Shown: positions 14,201-23,900 of the stretch, in pieces | Numbering within the stretch: the stretch's first letter is position 1 | How the letters are laid out: every line of letters begins with the position of its first letter | From: Owenia fusiformis | Lineage: Eukaryota > Annelida > Polychaeta > Sabellida > Oweniidae | Reading direction: 5' to 3' | DNA length: 64,000 bases | NCBI GenBank assembly: GCA_903813345.2 | Contig: CAIIXF020000012.1 | Span: 2,955,318-3,019,317 of the forward strand | Notes under the pieces: generated by a model | The model's input: only the letters and a program-made list of their open reading frames with translations | Databases searched by the model: none | What the model was told of the DNA's origin: nothing | Program-made: the position numbers and the translations under genes

Positions 14201-14805
14201 GCCGTCAAATATAATTTGACTGTCTTCAGAATTTGGTGTGAACGACTTTAGTAACAGGTATATCGTCGTGTTGTTTACATCTGTTGCCTGGAAACGTGTA
14301 AAAAACGTATTAGAGTGAAAACCAATTCACTGCTTCACACATAAAGTTACGTTCCCAGATTGGGTTAATTCTAAATGGTTCAATTACTCTTTCTCAATGC
14401 ACTATGAAGAAGTATATTTACCTGAACGTTTTTTTGCACGTGCCATATTGTATAAGAAGAAGAATCACACAAACGCCCTTTATACAACATCATACTTATA
14501 AATAACAATAATGAACATTATTGCCACCTTGCCGATCCTTTTTTAGCGTATTAATACAGTTAAGTAGCATGAAACAAAGTGAAATCCTGGACCGGACCTT
14601 CTAGTAAAGCTTTTAATTGCAATTTCAGACAAACTTTTTAAATTAAAAAGCAGACAATCTTATGTTTTACCTTAACGGCAGTTCTAGCGTTTGCAGGCTC
14701 TATTGTTTTTATTTCTATGGCTTCGCTATTTTCCCTCTCTAGCCATATTCGCTCCTCTTTTTGGGTAATCCACCACAAACAAGTGTTTATCATGTTATCT
14801 GCCAT
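2269..14805 (-). CDS. ParB/sulfiredoxin-like domain protein with coiled coil (761 aa, 14 exons), transposon-borne
   Basis: Model, in minus-strand order: 14671-14805, 13535-14287, 8992-9254, 8633-8714, 8241-8321, 7603-7686, 7332-7415, 6950-7061, 6605-6702, 6387-6486, 5834-5896, 4600-4676, 2967-3017, 2269-2571. Each intron is GT..AG and the phases agree throughout, giving 762 codons with the stop and no internal stop. Residues about 118-240 resemble the ParB/Srx fold: a VDVRKL strand, a VQSLKDTF helix, then IGGNHSREAF (G187-A194), comparable to the ParB GxxR box and the sulfiredoxin GGCHR motif, followed by LARHLANLHN where ParB proteins have a helix ending in EN. Residues about 405-560, from several exons of about 84 bp, are heptad-like Glu/Lys-rich coiled coil. 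KSKRRREAK near residue 600 looks like a nuclear localisation signal. The last 100 residues are predicted helical with no recognised family. Known ParB proteins bind palindromic parS sites and CTP. A similar role here is inference. The exon 2-3 join spans a 4.3-kb intron and could hide a further exon. Confidence 0.78.
9358..9599. mobile_element. MITE, family with CAGGGGCGTAGCCAG ends
   Basis: Inverted ends CAGGGGCGTATCCAG and CATGGCTACGCCTATG enclose about 240 bp with poly-G/poly-C tracts near the ends and an AT-rich middle shared with the copies at 11864, 19688 and 34350. Flanks GTCTA and GTTTA may be a decayed 5-bp target duplication. It sits in intron 2 of the ParB-like gene and has no coding capacity. 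Confidence 0.75.
9600..11863. other. Intron 2 of the ParB-like gene, no exon identified
   Basis: AT-rich intronic DNA. A C-rich stretch near 10055-10150 followed by CGCTTCGCTCACTCG-type sequence resembles a decayed transposon end, but no partner end was found. No exon compatible in phase with its neighbours was recognised. Confidence 0.4.
11864..12084. mobile_element. MITE, CAGGGGCGTAGCCAG family, degenerate left end
   Basis: The right end GACTGAAAGCTGGCTATG with CCCCTG, and an internal segment (GGAAGTTGCATCAATTTTTG) shared with the 34350 copy, place it in the same family. The left end (CACTATGCCAGGGCGATCG) is diverged. It abuts the foldback at 12086. Confidence 0.7.
12086..12229. repeat. 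Foldback element, 144 bp
   Basis: The first 19 bases (CAAGGTTCAGTTGCTCCAC) are exactly the reverse complement of the last 19. An inner pair, AATAAAATGACG with TTTTAGTTATTAAT and its inverse, is also exact, separated by a small loop and a 20-bp unpaired segment on one side. It is a typical small non-coding foldback MITE. Confidence 0.85.
12230..13534. other. Remainder of ParB-like gene intron 2
   Basis: AT-rich sequence ending at the GTGAGT donor of exon 2 (13529-13534 on the plus strand). Nothing coding was identified. Confidence 0.4.
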
Positions 14806-14900
14806 GTTAGTTCAGATGAAAAAGGGCAAGTATCCTGGGTTCTTGTGCGCATGCGCTTTGACTGAATTAGTTTGAGACCCACAAGTCATTCTTACTTGCA
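14806..14900. promoter_or_regulatory. Putative bidirectional promoter between the two transposon genes, with NRF-1-like site
   Basis: Only 95 bp separate the start codon of the minus-strand ParB-like gene (14805) from the first in-frame ATG of the plus-strand gene (14901). The gap contains TGCGCATGCGC at 14846-14856, matching the palindromic NRF-1 consensus found in many bidirectional, TATA-less animal promoters. No TATA box is evident. Transcription start sites are inferred, not seen. Confidence 0.55.
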
Positions 14901-17900
14901 ATGGCGTTTCTCTACTGGTTTTTGATATGGCTTTGCCCATCATCTTATTTACTTCCATCCCCTCAAATGGATTTTAAAATCGTCAATGAAACACAAAGGA
15001 GTGAAAATGCTATCGGTGACAAGATGCGACCATCATCTCACGATAAGGAAGACAAACGAAATTTGCCACGATTTTATCCCGGTGACGATGACTTTAAGAA
15101 ACAATGGCCATGGAGACCAATTTTTTATCCTACATCAAACTGGTTTGATGGGGGGGGGGTGTATAGAGGGTCTTGGAAATGCATATACAATATTTTTCAG
15201 CTCTCTTATACCATATACAATATTTTTTCACCATATACAATATTTTTCACAGCTCTTATACCATATACGATATTTTAGGTGAAATACAATATACGATAAT
15301 TTTGAAACTGCTTTTGATTAAAGTTTGGATATTTATAAGGAAATAATATTAGGAGAGAATCCATGTACTAAAGTAAATGTATTATTATAAGGGAAATAGA
15401 CTCCACATACATACCACAATGATTTCATTTATTACATTATGAATAAGACACCATTCGGGTACATCCGCATTTTCAGGTAAACAAGTTGATTTAAAACACA
15501 TTTATGATATAAGATTCATGACTTATCTTTAGTGATTTCACAACCTACTTTGACCAAAAAACTAACTTTAACATTTCTGCAATTTGCTAAAGCCATTAGC
15601 CCATTACCTGTAAAAGTACCATAAAGATATTCAAAATTAGCACAAAACCTGCATCATTAGAATGGGTGGAACTCAGTGTTCCTCTTTCTTATGACCTACT
15701 TTCCCATGACATATTTTAATGTCAATGGAATCCTTCATAGTGAGCCAGGGAAAAAAATCCTTGAAACATAATTGATGCAAAATTGAGAATGTGGAATAAA
15801 AGATCATGTGTTCTATGAAAATAAAGTTTGCTGAGGAAAATATGTATCAGATAGGTAATGAAGATTCACAATGCACAATGATTTTGTAAAGCAGTTACCT
15901 GAAAATATTAAGTATTGAAAACAGTTTCAGAAATAAAGGACTTCACAAACTTCCATGTAGATAATTCATTTTTGATTGGACTCGAGTCTGGAAATTAGAG
16001 TTTGAAATAAAGGCAAGACGAGACTTGATTGTTTAAACAATTGAAACAAGAGACACTTCGGGGTTTCAGATAAGGCAGCCTTAAAGACAGTATAAGTTAA
16101 ATAAAGGTGTGTCAAAATAAAGCAAATTTCCATAAAGTTCAAACCACATGTTTCACGAATGATTTCAAGGCAAAGATGTATTGATGAGAATGAAAACTAC
16201 TCCATGCAACTAGAAATAACTTTCTTTTAAAGGACCACAGACGGTATTGCAACAGATTTCAGTCATATATTGGATTTTGGCTATTTTCTGAGGATTTGAA
16301 CAGGTGCATACACTCCCCTCCATAAGTTTGGCAACCCTTTTTCCCCCATTGAACTACGTGTTAAAGCCTCTTTACCTTTGAATTTTTATTTACTTAACCT
16401 GCATTGAAAATACTTATACTATTGATGGAAACGTAATTTTACTTTAATTCCAATACCTCCAAATTTTCTCAATTTTTTTCCTCAATTACACTAGGTCGGA
16501 AATTGATGATGAATTTGATGAATTTTTGAAAATCGACATTCCCATGTTAACCAATGGGAAATGGTAGGTTTGCCGCAAGTCATATGACAGAATATCCATC
16601 CATCCGAGTCCTTGCAAAAAATATGAGTTAGGCAGGTAATTGAATTTGCTAACTTTATTTAACAAAAAATTGATATGTTTCTTCAGGTTCAACAAAGTTA
16701 TAGGGCTTTAAAGTCAAAATTGTTTTTCAAAAAACCTCTCCCATTGAAATAACACAGGAGGCGAAAAATTCTTTTCAAAAATGACTTTGAAGGGCTGTAA
16801 CTTTAATATTCATCAAATAAACTAAACACTTAGTGTTCAAAAAAGTTAGACAATTCAATTTTCTATATAAACATATTTTTTGCTGAATCTTTTACTGAAA
16901 AGATATCCTGATTTCTGATTTGCCCTGAACCCTCCATTTCCCATTGGATTACATGTGAATGACGATTTTCAAAAATTCATCAAATTTATCATCAATTTTC
17001 GACCTATTGTAAATGAGCAAAAAAATTGAGAAAATTTGGAGGTATTGGAAAAAAAGTCAAGTTACGTTTCCATCAATATTATAAGTTATTTCATCGCCGG
17101 TTAAGTAAATAAAAATTCAAACGTAAAGAGGCTTTAACACGTAGTTCAATGGAGAAAAAAGGTTGCCAAACTTATGGAGGGGAGTGTATGTTAGGCCAAT
17201 GCATTAACTCAAGGACAAGCAATCATAGAGATTATAAAATAATTTGGACTTTAAGTCAGGGAAGGTGCAAATTTGCACCCCATCAACATGTTTTTTCTGT
17301 AATGTTGTCCTGATTTCCAGCCCTTTCCACACCTGTTTTTCAATGTTTGTTGCATCGATCACTCTGTTGCGTTTTAAATGAAAATATGATTCATGCAGGG
17401 GTTTAAAAGATATCAATTTTGAATGACCAAAATTTAGCTGAAAACAATGGATCACATGAGTTTTCCCTATGGGAAAATAACATGGGAAATACATGTACAG
17501 TTTTCCACTTTATCCCAAATAAATAAATAACTGTGTCTCAAAACTGTGTCTCAAAGTGCAACATATTGGTGCATCAAACATTGAAAAAACATATGTGGAA
17601 AGGGCTAAAAATCAGAACAAAATTTCAGAAAAACCTTCCCTGAGTCAACGTCGCCAACGTGCAAATGCCAATGTTTTTGCTATAAATCAAGCAACAATGG
17701 TCTGTACGACCTGTAATAAATATATAAGCAACGTTTTTATCACAAAATTCTTTGCCGGTTTTTTAAAATAATTTTCCAAATGATAGATAAAAATAATCGA
17801 ATAATTGAACGGAGGGGGGGGGAGGGAAAGGAGGGGGGGGGTGGAGTAATATGTCTTTAAGGTGGAAGAGATTTCCACAAATTCGTGTACTTGAAAATTG

Positions 17901-20900
17901 AACTCACTTACTCAGTAACTTGATGTTACAACTCTGAGAAATGAAAAATGTCTTATAGACATATTACTCCCCCCTCCGTTCAATTTTAACGTTAGATTTT
18001 AACGTTAGATTACTTTTTATATAACGTATGGTAACGTGTTTTACAAAACCAATGATGACAAATTTTTGATACAAATGCTGCTGGAGTGCCACTCTTAACC
18101 TCATCCAATGAGTAAAAACATTTTCTTTCAACCCTCCTTTCGACTTGGAGAAAAGAAAGAAAATCACACGGAGCCATATCTAGACTGTAACGTGCCTATG
18201 GTAGTTGCTCAAGGTCAATAATAGTGAAAATATATTGTAGTATTCTTTGTTTCACTTTGATTTCTTTCATGTTCTGCATTTCAGCAGCCATCTTGGAGCA
18301 AAAATGATACCAGAATGTTGGTTGATTGTCTGATGTCATTTTCTTAGAACTTGACATATATGGCCATTGTCATATGTGACATTATGATTAAAACACAATT
18401 AATTGGTTGCCGAGTAACCAAGGAAGTAAACTAACATGGTTTAACATTCAAAATTTAAGAAAAGATAGTGGTCAAGACTTGCAAAACAAGTCAAATAGCG
18501 GCAACATTTAAGGCTGAAAGTTGTCATGTGCGAATACCGTTCCGGGTGGCAGGGTCGCTAAATTAATAACTATCGAGAAAACTACATAAAATATATCATT
18601 TCACCATGAAATTAATACACAAAGTAGTTAGGTTGTTGGTCTTTATTATTGGAAAGTTCAAAGTAATTTTATCAAAAACCAACAAAATTAGAGCAGGGCT
18701 TCCAAGAGTTTTGGATCACCACTCGTATTCCCCCGTCCACTGCGTCTATTCATTTAGCCATTCAATTGTAAACTTTCTCTTGAAAAAATAAATCTTCAAG
18801 ATTTGTTGAATTTTCTACCAAAAATCAGCTAGATCTACCCCCCCCCCCTCCGTTCATTTCTTCTGATCATCCGGCGTGATTCTTATTTGAGACGATATTT
18901 AACACCTCCTGTGAAAATTTGAATGAAAAGGGCACAAAACTCTTAGTTTGAGAAGGATTTTTTCTAAACTTACAGTATTGATTGACCTGGAATGTGGAAC
19001 CAATTAGAGAGACTACTTTTCCATGTTTTTCCAACACGGTTACAGTAAGAGAGTTGGCACAATGGGGAACTTTAGGGTGCAATTTCTTCATAATTAGCCT
19101 TTTTTAATTCTAGATACCATATACCATATATTTTCTATTATACCATATACCATATTTTTTACAGCTCTTATACCATATACGATAAATTTTTCCCCCTCTT
19201 ATACAATATACAATAAATTTTCAGCCTCTTATACGATATACAATATCTCTATACACCCCCCCTTTGATTATGCCGATGATATGTCATTTAAATTAGACGA
19301 GTCTTTTTATTTAATGGAACTCCAAGATGCTCTACCATACGTCTATGCCTTGATAAACTCCGTCGACTTTATGACAGTTCGTAGAAATTTTCGTAAGTTT
19401 ATGATGTACAACGACGAGGATATGATCATTGAAAAACGTTGCACAATAATATTACCAGATGGAGAAAAACTAATCGCTAAAATTCGAGTCGGTATAGATG
19501 TTGCCGAATTCAAACACATCATTCACGACAAGGTTTCCACACATTTAGGAATACCCCAGGAATTACTGCAGTTGTACATCAACGGTAAAATGGTATGTTG
19601 CTTTATATAATACGTTTTGTAATTATTATATGATCTTTTAATTCTCGAACGATAGTGTTTAAGAAGCTTGCAATCGAATACGACAGACAGGGGCGTAGCC
19701 AGGTTTCAGTGGGGGGGGGGGGGGGGGTGCGATCGCCCAAAAATTCGGTTTTCAGTAAACAAGCCAAAAAATAAGATTTAATTTTGAATTTTACAAAAAT
19801 TGATGCAACTTCTTTCGAATTTGAGCAAGAAGCTTCAAATAAAAAGTATTTTAAAGCTCTTATCATTATCATTATTATATTTATATATATGGGGGGGGGG
19901 GTGCGACGCACATATCGCACACACCCCTGGCTACGCCTATGATAGGATACACTGCAACTTACAGTTGTGAAATAGCAGACACAACGCTTATTTATTATTT
20001 TATTGTGTTATGTGTAGTACTAAGCAGCCAAGTAGTTTTTGCAATCATTTACATTGCATTACAGATAATTCATCAAGAGCAGATCGAGCACGATGAGATG
20101 AATATTTACGTCTTGATGGGCTTGAAAGGGGGTGTGCGACAAACATCAACTCCAAGTAGAAGTGATATTTACACCCAACTTGATAGCACCCATGAAAGCT
20201 TCGCTTGCAATTGCAATGGTGCATGCAATTGCCATATGTTTACGGGGAATCTTTCACCTATAACAAATCAGCACAAAGACGACGCTAAAACACGTGCAAG
20301 TTCAAGTACACCATTAAGAGACTCTTTCGTATATGAGAAGTCGCCCAATTTTCAGAGCTCTTCTACAATTCGGGATTCAATCTACTTCGAGCCCTCATCT
20401 CCAATTGATTCCGTTTTCCAAGAGAAGAATACCTCCCGAGATCTGATTAATTTTGAACATTCATCCCCGATCGATTCAAACAATGGTATCAGTCTTTCTA
20501 AAGATCAACATCCACTATATGGTTCCGAGGTCGAAAAACGCCGTAAATATATTAACAATGTTACCCTAAAACGATCATTACGAGAGTCAACACAATTTGA
20601 ATTTTCATCGCCTTTGGAGGAAGATAAGACACTGGTTTCTAATGGCTGTGAAACAAATGTATTTTCATTTGAAAGTGAAAGTGATTCCAGTGTGCGCAGT
20701 TGTCAGAGGGTCGATAAATCTAAATTGAACAAACGACAATTTAAAAGAAAAGTGTCAAAGTCCTTATTCCAGCCAAGACAATCTAATGATAACAACACCG
20801 TTGTTCCACCGTACTTTGTGAGGCTCGAAGAAAGCTCGTCTTCTGAATCAGATTCGTCTGAATCAAGCGTGAATTCCCTTGAGCATGTGGGGTCGGATTT

Positions 20901-23900
20901 GGAAGTAGTTCAACCAAAACTTGATAGGTCGGATGACAAAACAATCGAAGAGGCTGTCGAAATAGGTATGTTGTTTATTTACACTATGAGCACACCATAT
21001 ACCATGGCAAAGTCATATTTTATTCACGGGGCCTCCAAAACTAAAACAGGTGCTATAAATCATACTGGTGCTTGAAATGAAAAAGTATGAAATAATTGTG
21101 ATCCAGTTTAGTAAAAAAACAGTTTGAAAATGAAAATGCATTTTTTAATTGATTGATTTTTCATAGTGCCCTAAGAGCGGTGGCACAGAAATGTATGGTG
21201 CGAATGACAAAAATAATAGATAAAAATACATATCATGGATCAGGCCAAAACGTCCCTTCCTCATTTTATTGGAAAGAAATCTAAGGTACTGGCAACATGG
21301 ATGCAGAAACTACTCCACAAACAAAATCATCAGTATTCCACCCCTACCAGATAATTTCACTCTCTAATTGGTTTTATATCAAAGTAATCTTTCCATCAAT
21401 TAACACCTCATTATGTTAACATGTTTAAGGTCTCTCTTGACCATATTGCACTAATATTTATCAATTTTCTTGCATAGTAAATGAGAATTAAAGTGAAAAG
21501 TTCAACTTTGCCTGTCTGGATGGTGTACACAAATTGAAACTTAAAATAAAAAAACTTGAGATATTTTTTTTTATCATGAATTGAAAGTAGCATTTAAGAA
21601 AAGTTTTCAATTTGGAATAATTAAAAAGTAAAATTAGTAACTCATCAAAATTATTAAAATGATTTTAAAACAGTAGGGTAATAGAAAATAAAATGGATAC
21701 ACATTTAACACATTAAACCAAGCATTTCTCTATAGATTTGAAAGTGTTGATTACAAGTACAGTGAAACTTCAGATGTCTTTCTCTAAATGGTTGATGAGC
21801 ATGAGCCGTTTTCACAATATTAAAGCACAGAATTTCTTCTTTATCATTGTCTAAAAATGAAACATGTGAAAAATACATTAGTATAAATATAATGAATTTA
21901 AGAATTTTATTTAAGAGGTTTAATCAAAACTCTGACCATATCTTAGCAGTGATTACAGTGAGAAGTAAGAGATAAACAACACACAGGCACTGGAAAGTGG
22001 TGTTATTAATCATTTAATCTTCAGCAGAAGCAGATACACGCGGTACTAACTTCGACCGTTAATTTGAATTTTTGACCTACCGGATGTTTGAAAATCAAGG
22101 ATTACGAGTCTCATAATGCACCGTTTTTCTTCAAACTTGTTCCATTCAAAGCATAACAAAAATCCCTTTCTGTTGGTACATTATTCTTCTAAACAGAGTC
22201 CCTTCTTCCAGCGGCATTTTGGTCCCCAGCTGTAAGAAGGCCTTCTAACAGCTGGGGACCAAAACACTGCTAGAACGAGGAACTCTTTACAATACAGTAA
22301 TGCACCGACAGAAAGGCAATTTTGATTTGCTTTTAATGGTATAAGTTTGAAGAAAACGGTGCTGTATGAGACTCGCAATCCTTGATTTTCTAACATCCGG
22401 TAGGTCAAAAATTCAAATTAACGGTCGAAGCTAATACCGCGTGAGATAAGCTTTGAAAAGCGAATGTCCTACTGATATGTGCTGTGCATTATATTCCACA
22501 CTACATTTGAAAGTTAATGGTTCATATAACTGCAAAATTATTTACCGATCTGTAATGGCTTAGAAGACTCCTCGTCAATTATTTAATCGAGTCTAAGTGT
22601 ATAAAGTCTGATAGATGACATACATTTGATGAAACCAACATAGCTGCACACTTCCCTTAGATCAATATTCAAATAGGGTTTCAACAAGTTTGATCACTTT
22701 AAAGTAATTGTACATGTGATAGAGAGATGAAGCCGCTCAATGATGAATTGATTATGAATATAAAAAATCCCAGAAAACAGAAGAGATTTAATCTTCATGA
22801 TATTAATTCCATTAATTGTTGCATTGGTTAATGTAATGATTATTCTTATTAAGGGAACATGGGGCAAAACGGCCCTAAAAATTAATTTTAAGTTGTTCTG
22901 TACGGGGTATTTTCTTATCTGTCAATCATCGCGCACTTTGATGTTCCACTTTATCAATGGTTTGTGGTTTACATTTTTCGAGTGTTTTATACTTGCCTAG
23001 GACTATCTGCTGTGATTTTTCAATGGTCAAAAATATTGTCGAGAGTGGGGCAAAACGGCCCATAGGTGGGGCAAAACGGCCCACCCTCTGTTACATGGGT
23101 ATTAAAACCAAAATTAATCAATTACAAGACTCGTCCATACACTTCTTATCTCAGACGTTCAAATCTTTGACAGATAAAGAATCCTTCACCGCTACCATAA
23201 TTCTAGTCATTCGATATGTGTCGGAGTGAAATAAGGTACAAACCAAATGTTAAAATCGTTATATTTGAAAACCAATTCTACTTGCAAAATAAGATTTTTG
23301 TATGTTATAACATGTGTGGGCCGTTTTGCCGCAAAGACTTTTGTAATTTTCAAATAGACGTCATTTTAATTTGCCTAATATTTGAAGCTCGAAATTTTTA
23401 TAAATAAAGAATAAATGTGCAAGCTCTATGAAAAATGTTAAATCAAAACGATATTCTATTGTTGCCGGATTTTTTAGAGATTCTCGTGGGAGGGGTAATT
23501 TACAAAAAGAGGGTGAAAAATAGAATTACCTCTTACGTAAAGCGAAACGCTGCTTGGTTAAAAATGGGCGGTTGAGAAGGTGGCAGACATTTCAAAATTC
23601 GATTATGTGACTTTTGAAGAACCATCTTTTTATAGTTCAAAAGATATTTCGATGGGCAACTTTGCCCCAGAGGGCCGTTTTGCCCCATGTTCCCCTAATG
23701 ATACACCCCCTTTTCCTTGAGGTAGAATAATGATACTGCAATATGCCATGCAGTATCCGAGGAGGTTTGGGCTCACTGTTTGGGATATCAACAATTATAA
23801 AACTGTGCTACACTTTCATGTATAGAACATGGAAAGTCTCAAGGGGTTGGCCTTGGGAATCTTAACCGTATTTTCTGGGTTTTTAAAAACAATTGCAGTA

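Larger units (their letters stand above)
15150..19262. mobile_element. 4.1-kb non-autonomous element inserted in exon 1 of the Ubl-transposase gene
   Basis: Ends are GGGGGGTGTATAGAG on the left and CTCTATACACCCCCCC on the right. Both subterminal regions carry repeats of a CTTATACCATATACAATA-like unit in inverted orientation (15180-15290 and 19120-19250). The 6-bp TTTGAT is duplicated at 15144-15149 and 19263-19268. Removing the insert and one TTTGAT restores an open frame through codons W-F-D-Y-A-D-D. No long ORF is present inside. Two smaller foldback elements are nested (16311-17186 and 17803-17984). The superfamily is not recognised. Confidence 0.85.

Noticed and set aside
14901-14966. Signal peptide on the Ubl-transposase protein (hydrophobic first 22 residues)
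   Set aside because: A secreted transposase is unlikely. Translation may start at the next ATG (14967), or the hydrophobic run may be chance. Left as an alternative start only.
21016-21075. Extension of exon 2 of the Ubl-transposase gene to the stop at about 21075 as a terminal exon
   Set aside because: A good GTATGT donor at 20966 and well-formed downstream coding exons argue against termination here. Alternative polyadenylation cannot be excluded.
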